A stretch of 64,000 bases of DNA from Selaginella moellendorffii (lineage: Eukaryota; Streptophyta; Lycopodiopsida; Selaginellales; Selaginellaceae): assembly GCF_000143415.4 (NCBI RefSeq), contig NW_003314378.1:203039-267038 (forward strand). The letters run 5' to 3'. The translations under genes were made by a program, and so were the position numbers. Positions 32,096 to 41,944 of this stretch are shown here, in pieces. The notes beneath the pieces were generated by a model that saw only the letters and a program-made list of their open reading frames with translations, was not told the origin of the DNA and ran no database searches. Each line of letters begins with the position of its first letter. The stretch's first letter is position 1.

Positions 32096-32179
32096 TAGCT
32101 GTCCAGAGATCATAAGCTAGAGCTGGAGTCGGAGAGCAGGAGGATCACTGTGGTGGAGACGTGATGAATGTCCGAGGTG

Positions 32180-32565
32180 TTTACAATCTCTCCAGAGCCT
32201 GGGCGACTTTATCTTCAAGGACAACAGAGAAGTCTCGGCTGAAGAACAGATGATTGTTGCTGTCCCGGAGATCAAGGAGGTAGAAGTTGGCGAGGGGGAC
32301 GAGTTTCTGATCTTTGCGTCGGATGGGATCTGGCAGCCGCGCGAAAACTCGAGCCTGGAAGTTAATGCAGTTTGTCAGGAACGACAAGAGAATCCCCGAG
32401 ATAAAGCTCTCGGAAATATGCCTAGATTTTCTAGAGGCTTACATTGCTCGGGGACCTCGCTCGTGTGGTTTCCAAGAATTAGAAGGCGAGTTTTTCATGG
32501 AGGTTCTCGACCCTCGGAAAAGCAGTCGCCACGGGACTGATATGGTTGTCGTCCAGATTTCATAA
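32180..32565 (+). pseudogene. PP2C phosphatase C-terminal relic
   Basis: Text near 32190-32330 reads, across a frameshift, LSRA..GDFIFKDN and EEQMIVAVPEIKEVEVGEGD and FLIFASDGIW, the late part of a clade D/E/I-like PP2C (LSRALGDF, DEFL..A(C/S)DGIWD). Another frame continues LSEICLDFLEAYIARGP and GTDMVVVQIS-stop, the usual C-terminal end. The first half, with the GVFDGHGG motif, is absent. It directly follows the UMPS fragment, so two gene pieces have been joined. Confidence 0.65.
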
Positions 32566-32913
32566 GCTCCTTTCCTGGGGGATCAATTGCTTTTAGCTTG
32601 CATTTTGCGGCACTAATTTTCTTTGCTGCTCGTCTCGTTCTTGCTTTCTCGGAACTGTATCCAAGAGGAACCAAAGTTAAGACAACACGCAAGAGTAACA
32701 AAGACTCACCATCGACTCACTTTTTCCAGCTCTGTCAACCTGCTTCACAGTGCACGTCTGTGGCGGAAACAGGACGAGCTTGAAACTCGACCACCTGGCA
32801 TAACATCGAAGTCACGCAGTCAGTCCCTGAAAGAAAGAAGTGAAACTTTCTATGCAGAAAGCTTACGTGTGTTGGCTTGTTCCAGACGAGGAGCGTTTTG
32901 AGTGCCACACGAT

Positions 32914-33933
32914 CTACGTAACTTCCACCCCGACCCGGTCACACTCCATCAATGTCCCCGCCTGGTCACACATTGCTCGTTCTCGCACGTCGGACACCGC
33001 CTTGAGATAGCTGTACCTTAGCTCCATTCCATCCCACAGCCGATGGAAGGCAGTGATGCATTCGCCCCTATCCTTTCTATGGTCGCTCCTGGCACTCAAA
33101 GCCTCGCTAACCAATCCCAAGTTTGAGTTCCTGGGATCGCCCCAGTCCCTGGGACTGCCCTCCACCAGCAGCGGACCCTTCTTGCTACGGCTTGAAACCA
33201 GGAAGTTCATAGCGATGTCTTCGCAGTTGATAGCATCATCCACGTACTCCTTGACACCAGCCGGCATGGAGCAAGAGTACAAGTAAAGGTTCTCGGTCGC
33301 CAAGATCATGAACTTCGTCAGGAGTATCGAGTACCGGATTGAGCTCTTGGTGTAGATCCATGACTTTGTACCCAGCTGGAAAGAGTGAGACCGCGGGAAG
33401 AGGCCCACTATCCTGTCTTGATTCTCGGACCACACTTGGAAAGCGAACTTGAGGCTGGATAGGTCCACGCTGATATCATCGTCACAAACCAAGACCGCCT
33501 GCGTGGAAATCTCCTTCCTTGGAAGAAATCTATTGTTGAGGCTGGAGGAAGGCTGGCGGACGAGGTAAATCGGCGCACCCAAGCTCTCGAGATTGGCGTT
33601 GAGCAGCACCTGGTCTGGCGTGGACGCGTTGCCCCAAAGAATGTAGACGGCGTCCACCACAGGCGAGGCGGAGTACGCCTGTGCGTGCTGCTCCAGGATG
33701 TGGATTCTGGCCTCGGAGAAGCCATTCATGAGCACTGTAAGCTGATCGGGGCGAAGATCGATCGATTGCGGGTACCTATCTCGTTGGCAAACCCCTGTTT
33801 CTCCTGCAAGATCTAGGCGCTTACTTGCTGGAGTGGCGGAAAGGAAGAAGAATGCCGCCAATGCTGTGAAGATCACGCCAGATCCGAGCAACAGGATGGA
33901 GAAGCCCAGGCGCTTTCGCCTCTTTCTTGCCAT
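32914..33933 (-). CDS. GT64 glycosyltransferase (At1g80290-like)
   Basis: A single-exon gene of 339 residues from the ATG at 33933. The frame stays open further upstream but that part has no ATG and overlaps the divergent gene. A short basic tail (ARKRRKRLG) and one transmembrane helix (about 10-32) indicate a Golgi type II protein. The catalytic domain shows LTVLMNGFSEARIHIL, SLNNRFLPR, the metal-binding DDD in VLVCDDDISVDL (about 151-153), IVGLFPRSH and NCEDIAMNFLV, then a Cys-containing C-terminus. GT64 is the exostosin C-terminal domain family. Plant members transfer mannose or GlcNAc to GIPC sphingolipids; the subgroup closest to this sequence is less well characterised. It diverges from the 34043 gene over a 109-bp spacer. 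Confidence 0.88.
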   Translation of the reverse strand: MARKRRKRLGFSILLLGSGVIFTALAAFFFLSATPASKRLDLAGETGVCQRDRYPQSIDLRPDQLTVLMNGFSEARIHILEQHAQAYSASPVVDAVYILWGNASTPDQVLLNANLESLGAPIYLVRQPSSSLNNRFLPRKEISTQAVLVCDDDISVDLSSLKFAFQVWSENQDRIVGLFPRSHSFQLGTKSWIYTKSSIRYSILLTKFMILATENLYLYSCSMPAGVKEYVDDAINCEDIAMNFLVSSRSKKGPLLVEGSPRDWGDPRNSNLGLVSEALSARSDHRKDRGECITAFHRLWDGMELRYSYLKAVSDVRERAMCDQAGTLMECDRVGVEVT

Positions 33934-34042
33934 GGAAATGTTTAGGGTTCCTTGATTGAAGGGATTTTTTGCTCCTTCGAAATTTTCCCGCCCAAAATAC
34001 TTTCTCGAAAAAAATTCTAGGGTTCTACGGTGGTTTTGGGCG
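33934..34042. promoter_or_regulatory. 109-bp divergent spacer with E2F-like site
   Basis: TTTCCCGCC at 33984-33992, within the near-palindrome TTTTCCCGCCCAAAA, fits the E2F consensus (TTTSSCGC). It lies between two start codons facing apart (33933 minus, 34043 plus). Two TAGGGTTC motifs (about 33943 and 34019) flank it. The pair may be co-regulated in S phase; this is inference from motifs. Confidence 0.55.
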
Positions 34043-37000
34043 ATGCGAGGGGAGGCGGAGGCGCTGATCGTGGCGCTCGTCAAGGCGCAGGCGCTTAAGT
34101 TCGGTAAGCTCGACAGCGCCAGTCACCCGCCGATCGACATCGATCTTGGAGTGATTTGCTCGTACCCTGATTTGCTACACCGGGTTATCGCTGCGCTATG
34201 GTCTGCCGTAGCCGAGCGTGCGACGTTCGATATCGTTTGCGCTGCGTCACACACGGCCGGGCCGATCGCAGTGTGCTTCGCACTCGTTTACAGGGTACCA
34301 ATGGTGATGAGAAGAAGGGAGGTGACGGACTCTAGAGGCATTGATGGTTCCTTTGAGACTGGCCAAACCTGCTTAGTGATCGATGATCTACTCACTATCG
34401 GGGCTCCGGTGGCCGAAACTGTGGAGCTTCTCAGTGGTGCTGGGCTCAAGGTCTCGGACGTGGTGATCCTGGTCGATAGAGAAGAAGGTGGTGCCGAGAA
34501 TCTACGCAAGAGTGGGCTTAAGGTCCACTCGGCCATCACTTGGAGCGACATAAGGGACGTTCATGGGAGAGTGACTGCCGACGCTGCTCCACCTGGAGAG
34601 AGTTTCGTGAGGACGACTTCGACTCAAGCTGATACATCTGTTACAGAGAAGGCATCGCCTCAAGATACGAACTCGCGCTTCGTCGACGCAGATACGACTG
34701 GATGCGATGATCTCAAAACTCCTGACAATGTTAGTAACTTTTTTTTCTTTTCTCTTACGTCGTTAACTGTTTGTCTAACTGATGTTCTACAGGTTGTTGG
34801 TACAAGTAGAGGTGGCGAAAGGCGTTCTTTTCCCCCTCGTGATGAAGAGGACGATGAACTGTGGATCGTAAGCGAGAAGCGGAGCACGGGTCGCGAAAGT
34901 AAACCAGGGACGGCTGCTAACCAGGTGCAAGTTAACAGTGGCAATTCAAAGAACAAAGCTGTTGGAGCAATTGAAACCCGCACTCATGAAGCAGATGATT
35001 TGACCTTGAAGACTCCGGAATGCAAGCGGTCGTGGTGGCCTCATGGCAAGGGCGCTAGATCGGAAGTCATTGATATCAGTGATGAGGAGAGTAATGGGGA
35101 GACGTCTATACTAGGTGAGAAGCGCAAGCTGCCATTGAGCTTCACACCTCGAGGGCGTCGGGAGACAGTCGCAGTGAAGGAAGAACCGGGATGGCGTGGT
35201 ACGGGTGTAAAGAAGAAAGAGCCTCCCGGGAGCTATGCTCAAACAGCTGCCTGGAATGCAGCAACATCGTCTTACGGCTGGATAGTTGCTCCAAAGATGG
35301 AAGAGGTTTTGCCAATGGACAGAAGGTTTGGTAAGCCGGCATCGTCGGGTTCAGAACCGGGATGGCGGGGTCCGGGTGTAAAGAAGGAAGAGCCTCCGGG
35401 GAGCTATGCTCAAACAACTGCCTGGAATGGAGCAACTTCGTCTTACGGCTGGGGAGTTGCTCCAAAGATGGAAGAAGTTTTGCTGATGGGCAGAAGGTTT
35501 GACCAGCCGGCTTCGTCGGGTTCGTCTGTCCATGCAGGCCCAAAGAAGAAGGAAGAACCAGTTCAGAACACGAGCACAAACACAACTCCAAATCAGCCTG
35601 CTCAACCGGTGCCCGTGGTTCGCCGGAATGGTCAAGCCAGCATAGCAACTTCGTCTTGCCGCTGGACAGCTCCTCCAAACAAGGAAGAAGTTTTGCCAAC
35701 TGGTAGAAGGTTTGATCGGCCGTCGTTGTCGGGTTCGTATGTCCATGCAGGCCCAAAGAAGGAGCCTTTGAGTCAAGCAACTCCAAAGAAGGAAGAACCA
35801 GTTCACAACACGAGCACAAACACAACTCCAAATCAAGCTGCTCAACCGGTGCACGTAGACAAATGTCTTCGCCGGATCTTGGAGGTACACTTGCACTGAC
35901 TGCTATTTGGATGTTTACATTTTCTTTTCCCACAGAGAATGATCACTCCTGATACAAACGAAGAGGCCACTCTAGATGAGGGAATGATGACTATCAATCT
36001 TTTGAAACATCAGGTATACTTCAAAATCTTCTATGTTTCACGGGTTTAAAGCGATCTTTGTAGAGAATAGCTTTAGCTTGGATGGTGAAGAGCGAGGAGC
36101 GTGGAAATTGTTCTGGTGGCTTTCTAGCAGATGACCAGGTGAGCCTTTTGTATGTCATATTGGTTGAACGATCTCTTTGTCGTTGTCTCTAGGGTCTTGG
36201 CAAAACAGTGTCTACGATAGCTCTTATTCTCAAAGCTCGGTCGCCAATTCACCTGCTCAATCCGGAAACACAAGCCATTAAACCTGAGATTAAACCTGAG
36301 ATCAAACCGGAGCTTATGCAGAAGCCGGAGCCAAAAAGAAGGGGTGGCACTCTTGTCGTATGCCCGACAAGCGTTTTGAGACAGTGGTATCATGAGATCG
36401 AGGAAAAAGTTACAGCGGCGGCAAGGCTTTCAACACATATTTATCACGGCGGTAACAGGAAGAGGTGTCCCTACGAGTTAGCCAAATATGACGTTGTGCT
36501 AACCACGTACTCAATTGTAACAAATGAGGTGCCTAAGCCAGATGAGGAGATAGAAGCAGATGAGGAAACGTATGCAGACTATGGCAGCAGCTGTTCGCAA
36601 GCATTTTCAAATAAGAAGACGAAGAAAAGGACCCCGACTCGTGGGGCAGGACCTCTAGCCGAAGTCAAATGGTTTCGAGTGGTGTTGGACGAGGCACAGA
36701 CGATAAAAAATGCAAAAACACTAGCAGCGTACGCTTGCTGGGGACTGAAAGCCGAGAGACGATGGTGTTTGTCGGGTACACCACTTCAGAATACCATCGA
36801 CGACCTCTTCAGCTACTTTCGATTCTTGCGCTTCGACCCGCTGGATTCATACTCAACCTTCAAGATAAAGGTGAAAGAACCAATCTCCCGAGATCCGAGC
36901 ACAGGATATGCAAAGCTGCAGATGATACTCCAGGTGATTATGCTTCGTCGAACAAAAGGCAAGTTCTCAATCTTTTGACTTAAGAGTGCAGGGGCCAAAG

Positions 37001-38138
37001 TTTTGATGTTACAGAAACTGTCATTGACGGAAAGCCCATTCTCCAGCTACCTGAAAAACATGTGACCATGCTACAGGCGGATTTCAGCAAAGAGGAACGC
37101 GAGTTCTACGACAGTTTGGAGCAGCGCTCACGCGATAAGTTTCAGGTATTATGTTCATTCCTGAGTTCTAAACTTTTTATTTTGCTTTTGTTCCAGAGCT
37201 ACCAACGACGTGGGACTGTTCAAAAAAACTACGCGAACATCATGGTTTTGCTCCTGCGCCTGAGACAAGCATGCTGCCATCGGTCCCTTGTTCCGGAAGA
37301 TAAAGAGTCAAAAATCGAAGATGAAGAGTCAAACATCGATGCAAAGGAAAACGTATCCATATGCACAATATGTGAAGTAAGTGGTAAACGCAGTTGTTTC
37401 GTTACTGACGTTTAGTTTGACACTGTCAGGATGCTCCCGAACAGCCTTTTCTTAGCTGCTGTGGTCACGTCTTTTGCTCCCAGTGCATCTCAGAGAAATT
37501 GCTGACAAGCGAGGAATTGGCGGTCAAGTGTCCCGCTCCAGGCTGCTCTTGCACACTAGAGAGCTCTTTGCTGTCTAGCTTCATGTCCTTGGATTCCAAC
37601 GGAGGATATGAGTCGTCCTCAAAGATCAATGCCGTCATGGAGCGCCTGATGAATCTTCCCGTGACGAGTCCTGCAGCAGCCGGGAAGAAAGCTGTTACCG
37701 AGAAAGCTCTTGTCTTCTCGCAGTGGACAAGTTTGCTTGATCTGGTCGAGCCTCGTCTGGAAAAGGCCGGCTTGGAATTCAGAAGGCTCGACGGCACAAT
37801 GTCGGTCATGGAGCGGGACGCAGCAGTTTGCGAATTCAACGAAAAGCCCGAGGTACACTCGTAGCATCTGTTTCTCCATATTCTAATCTCTCTTTTTTCT
37901 TTTTTGGTTTTCTCTTGGAGGTGTCTGTGATGCTCATGGGCCTTAAAGTTGGAAGCTTGGGCCTCAACATGGTAGCTGCGTGCCATGTCCTTCTTCTCGA
38001 CGTGTGGTGGAATCCCACGGTGGAGGATCAGGCCATCGATCGAGCTCATCGCATCGGACAGACCCGGGACGTTCACGTCACGAGGTTCACTGTGAAGAAA
38101 ACCATTGAGGACCGGATCCTAGCTTTGCAGGTACCAAA

Positions 38139-38172
<34 letters not shown>

Positions 38173-38321
38173 GACATCAAGATCACTGTGACTGTGTTCT
38201 ATTTGCACAGGAACAAAAGAAGCAAATGGTTTCGTCGGCATTTGGAGAGAGTGGGGGGAGGAACAATCGACGGAACCGGCTCACCATGGATGATCTGCGC
38301 TTCCTGTTTACGAGTTATTAA
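34043..38321 (+). CDS. OPRT-like domain fused to Rad5/HLTF-type SNF2-RING-helicase
   Basis: Ten exons (34043-34729, 34793-35884, 35936-36013, 36064-36138, 36193-36958, 37015-37145, 37197-37376, 37430-37852, 37921-38130, 38211-38321) give 1250 residues in frame. Residues 1-190 match OPRT of UMP synthase ([27 protein letters not shown]) but key motifs are altered. Residues 230-590 are a disordered linker with an SUMO-interaction-like VIDISDEES and 57-residue repeats (GYAQT...RRF type). From 594: [25 protein letters not shown] (810-813), [20 protein letters not shown], a C3HC4 RING (about 998-1040: [14 protein letters not shown]), then helicase C with [16 protein letters not shown] and DRAHRIGQ. 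The SNF2 part resembles CHR27/CHR28/FRG proteins. One intron (36959-37014) is GC-AG. A separate SNF2 promoter inside exon 1 cannot be excluded. Confidence 0.82.
35181..35760 (+). repeat. Coding repeats in the linker of the fusion gene
   Basis: Two near-identical 171-bp units start at 35183 and 35354 (GAACCGGGATGGCG...; protein EPGWRG..VKK(K/E)EPPGSYAQT...MEEVL...RRF). A third, diverged unit follows from about 35629 (ATSS..W...[14 protein letters not shown]), and HAGPKK(K)[13 protein letters not shown] occurs twice (35530-35605, 35740-35840). Confidence 0.85.
38141..38170. repeat. CT microsatellite in the last intron of the fusion gene
   Basis: About 14 CT units within intron 9 (38131-38210). 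It lies well upstream of the acceptor TTTGCACAG. Confidence 0.8.
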
Positions 38322-38446
38322 CTTTTCTCTCATGATTTATTAACTTTTCCCGCGACTTTTACTCTGAATTGTATAGCATTAATTCGAAGTTACGTCTCTA
38401 TACACTTATTAGGGCTTTGAGGGTGGCGAACTATAGTCATGGGTGA

Positions 38447-39637
38447 GTTTTCTCTCAGGGAAGCTGCCTACCAGATGTGCCAGTTGACCAGGCAGTGCAA
38501 GAAGATAGCGGCTTCTTCTCCAGCACCCATGTCCAATTGGAGCCGTGGCCACATTTTGGAGAGGATTTGGGGGCCTTCATCAACGGGCTGGACAACACGG
38601 AGAAGCGGCTATCGACCTTTTTTAGGGAGCGCAATCACCTGCTCGTCGCCTCGGAAGAAAGCATAATGCATGCCCTCAACTTCATTGTCCTCCCGGTGGT
38701 GGAAGAAATGGCCGAGCAGCTATGCATCCCGTTCTGGTACCGGCACGCTGATGGGAGAGCCTACTGGTTTCCCACCCAGGTTGTTGTTGACACAAGCACG
38801 GCCTCTTCTCCTTTCTCGTGCAAAGGAGCCTCCAGGAACGAACCATCGGGGGTGCATGGGGTCGGACAGGTAGTCGGGCCCTGGAACGTGGAGCTGACCA
38901 AAGTGGGGACTAATGACCGCAGGGTTGAATACCACGTCGAGCGTCTCTTTGGCAGCATGGTGCTGGACTAGATGCGGGTGGGCTACATCTCGCACAACGG
39001 TAGGAGCTTTCTTGTTCTTCCTTCAAGGACTCAAAGCTTGGATTTGGTGGATGCAAGCAGACTTGGCGGGATGTCCGCGCTGAGCATACAGGAGCTCGGA
39101 CTCACGGGCCGCGTCGCGGGTTGGGCCAGTTTCGGGGACGTCTTGGAGGCGTGTTTCAAGAGCACTGGGATCAGGATCGTGCTCAAGACGTTTGATCTGC
39201 GGCAGGAGGGCGCGGCAGAGGCCTTTGTGCAGGAGCAGAAGGCCTACATTGCTATGCAAGACCTCTATGGTGTTTATACGCCAACTTTCTATGGGGTGGG
39301 CAGGCTGCCTCACTTCAACGCGGTCTACTTGGCGCTGTCAGATGAGGGCACAAGGAAGCTTGGAGATATCCGGGTGACAAGGTTCACTCTGGCTGCCTTG
39401 AGGTTGGGGCTGTACAAAATCCACACAAGGGGAGTTCTTCATGGGGATCTCAGGAAGCACAACGTGACGATTGCTCGCGATGGAGGGCCCCGGTTCCTCG
39501 ACTTCGACTGCTCTAAGATGCAGCCTAAACGCTGGGAAATGCTGGAGGAGATGAACCAAGTGCAAGAGCTTCTAGAGGAGGTAGGTTATGAAGAACAAAC
39601 TAGAGCAGCCACGTTCTCTTTGTTTTCAGCCGAGTAA
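38447..39637 (+). pseudogene. Kinase-like protein gene with one in-frame stop
   Basis: One frame is open from 38447 to 39637 except for a single TAG at 38969-38971, directly followed by ATG. The first part (about 170 codons) reads GAFINGLDNTEKRLSTFF and VEEMAEQLCIPFWYRHADGR; the second (221 codons) has kinase-like features: IRIVLKTFDLRQEG (Lys), a catalytic-loop-like GVLHGDLRKHN and FLDFDCSK for DFG. This resembles small atypical kinase-like families (HGDL..N, DFD). No ATG with a normal context begins the first part; an acceptor-like TTTTCTCTCAG lies at 38448-38458. It may be a recent pseudogene, two genes, or a consensus error at one base. Confidence 0.55.
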
Positions 39638-39732
39638 ATTATGGAAAACCTGGCGAAAAAAAAGAGGGTTTCACTAGTTTCTGGTAAGTTATGATTTTCT
39701 AAATCTTTTTCTAGCAACCTGGAGGCATGGCA

Positions 39733-40110
39733 CCTCCACCAAGGCAATGGTACCTGGCCTTCCATAGGCTGGTGTGATGGAAGAGACAGTCGTTGAGGAG
39801 GTACTCAGTTAGTAGCAGTTTTGTTGGAGGAGACCAGTACATTCTTAGTCACTATTTATCAAACTAGAGAGATTCTTATAGCAATTGCCACTCTGCCATC
39901 TTGTAAATAGTCCCAGTGGTCCATACACAGTCCTTGTAGACAATAGTTTTGGTTCCTTCCTGTCAGTTCTCATACTGCACGGGATGTTTGAGTCAGTCTT
40001 GCTGATCACACACCTGTGCTCGAGTCTGGAGAAGGTGCATGTATAAACGAGCATTTCGGTGGGAGTCTTCCCTCGTCAATTTACTTTGATGTTCATGATA
40101 ACCATAGCCT
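39733..40110 (-). pseudogene. LRR receptor-kinase relic
   Basis: The plus strand CACCAAGGCAATGGTACCTG...GACAGTCGTTGAGGAGGTAC matches 7455-7535 of the intact gene. Later text (CAGTCCTTGTAGACAATAG, GGTTCCTTCCTG, CTCGAGTCTGGAGAAGG) matches 7735-7860 and then 7905-7930. Large internal deletions (for example 7555-7650) and many substitutions destroy the frame. It represents the juxtamembrane region and N-lobe of the kinase-like domain. Confidence 0.85.
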
Positions 40111-40464
40111 TCAGTGACTGCACAGTAGCCTAAATTGTGATTTTTATAAATGCAAAATTCCTTAACTATATTCAACAAAACCTTCTACATGTACATGGGA
40201 GGGCATATTGATGAGGTCGCAGTGGTCAACCACCATGATGAGAGCGGATATATGGATAGACTTACCTGTTTCCCAAAAAGACAAATTATAATAATAAAAG
40301 ATAGAAAAAGAATACTGTATTGTCTTTCATCCTAGCATCCTACTACAGTTCTGCGGTCAAGAAACAGTTGCTAATTTCTAGAAGAGTCCACATAACGCTA
40401 AATTTGAAGTCTCAGCACAATTTTGTATTTAAGCTGGAATAAACTTGAATACAATCCCACATCA

Positions 40465-40865
40465 ATGGCATACTATTTAGCAATCTGTTCTCTGGCTGTG
40501 CTTTCAGCTGTGGTACTTCAACAATCTCAAGTCTGTTCCCAAGGTAAATACCAAAGATTTTAAGAGAAATTAACTTATATATATATACAGATTTGCGAGC
40601 AATTGTACAAAGCATATGTGACGAATGTGCTGCAACAAACACTCGAAGAGCATGTGATTTATGCAGTGTTGTCAAAGGGCCTTCAGATGTGGAAATAGAG
40701 TGTTCCGAGCATTGTTATCATCCAGAGAGTTGTAAGCCTTGTGATACTTATAATCAAGCCATGAACATCAGCTTCTGCAAGAAAATTTGTGGTGAAAATT
40801 ATCTGGAAAGATTTAAATTGTGCAAGTACTGCCCAGCTGATGCCCCAACTCCAGAACCATATTAA
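40465..40865 (+). CDS. Small secreted 12-cysteine peptide, unrecognised family
   Basis: Two exons (40465-40543, 40591-40865; intron 47 nt, GTAAATA...ATACAG) give 117 residues. Residues 1-26 are a signal peptide (MAYYLAICSLAVLSAVVLQQ). The mature part has 12 cysteines in six close pairs: C36/C39, C48/C51, C64/C68, C74/C77, C89/C93, C104/C107, with spacings CxxC, CxxC, CxxxC, CxxC, CxxxC, CxxC, and a Pro-rich tail (APTPEPY). A TATA-like TATTTAAG lies about 35 bp upstream. It is probably an extracellular disulphide-rich peptide of the signalling or defence type; I do not recognise a named family and give no function. A broken second copy lies at 42676-42895. Confidence 0.7.
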
Positions 40866-40904
40866 AGCTTTATAAATATTTGAGCTTCATAAGCTTAATC
40901 AAAT

Positions 40905-41230
40905 TGTCAAAGTTGTTCTTCATGGAGTCTTTGCCATTCCCTGAAGTCTAGGCTCCATAAAAAACCTAATCTTCCATGCATCACGCCTCGACACAGAAGA
41001 AAGGTACTACTCTTGGAGCATTCCTTTGTCGAATTCACAATGAGCTGTAGATCTTCCAAGACATTTCCATCTTCCTTGGCTGTGAAGCTCAAGGCTGGGG
41101 TAAGTTTCCTCCTTGGCAGAACCCCATCCCGGAATTTGGAGTTAGGAGGAGGAATGGATGTTCTCTTGGATATCTCAGCTGCATTCAATTTGCCTCACCT
41201 CTTCCAGGACGCTGGACGCCGGGAATAAGA
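40905..41230. repeat. Duplicated spacer segment, copy 1
   Basis: Matches 42885-43370: AATCAAATTGTCAAAGTTGT, TTCACAATGAGCTGTAGAT, TTTCCATCTTCC, AAGTTTCCTCCTTGGCAGAA, GGAATGGATGTTCTCTTGGA. It carries an exon-like TLGAFLCRIHNEL on plus (in copy 2 TLGTFRCRIHNEL) that I cannot assign. With the peptide gene this forms a tandem duplication of about 2.1-kb period. Confidence 0.7.
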
Positions 41231-41944
41231 TCCACCATGTACAGCCTCAACAGAGATGATCAATTGTAGACACCACTCAATCACAAGGAAGAGTTTGGTT
41301 GCAGCCAAAGAATGTAGCTATACATTTGTCAGTGTGGTAGTAGATCATAGAGCGATCACTTCTCTAGAACTAATCACTTAAAACCAGGAGATTCTAGCTT
41401 TTCTACGAGATCACTGGATGAAGTTTGTGGATCTACTAAATTTTATTTCCTTGGGTGATGGCCTCATGCAACCATGCGAGTGGCTGGGTTTCAGGAGAGG
41501 TTAATTCTCCATCTGAACTCACGAACTTTTTGAACGTTTCTACAGCTAAATAAACTTTAATAAAGACAACTGAATGTGAGGTCTACATTAATTATTTAAC
41601 AGATTAAGACTGAAGTTAGGAATATCTCTAGAATATTTAGGCATATTCTATGATATTTTTAGTTTGGTTAATCTAAAATATGCTTGGATATTCTAGGATA
41701 TTTTATCATCTAATGTAAATATGTTATAAATTGTTAAACACTTCCTAGTATATTCTAAGTTATATTACCATCTAATGGTTGTTATACAATTAAATTAATC
41801 TTATATATGATACAATTTTAATTAACAAGATTTATAAACTTAAGTTAGAGACCCACTCAAAATGTTTTGAAGGATAGACAAAATTTGCTACCAACCACCT
41901 CTTAATCTCCAGCTTAATATTTGGCAAAAGTGAATGCTAAAATA
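41231..41944. other. AT-rich spacer, nothing supported
   Basis: No ORF with recognisable content. Several ATATTCTAGGATATT-like motifs near 41640-41760 form short imperfect inverted repeats. Confidence 0.5.
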
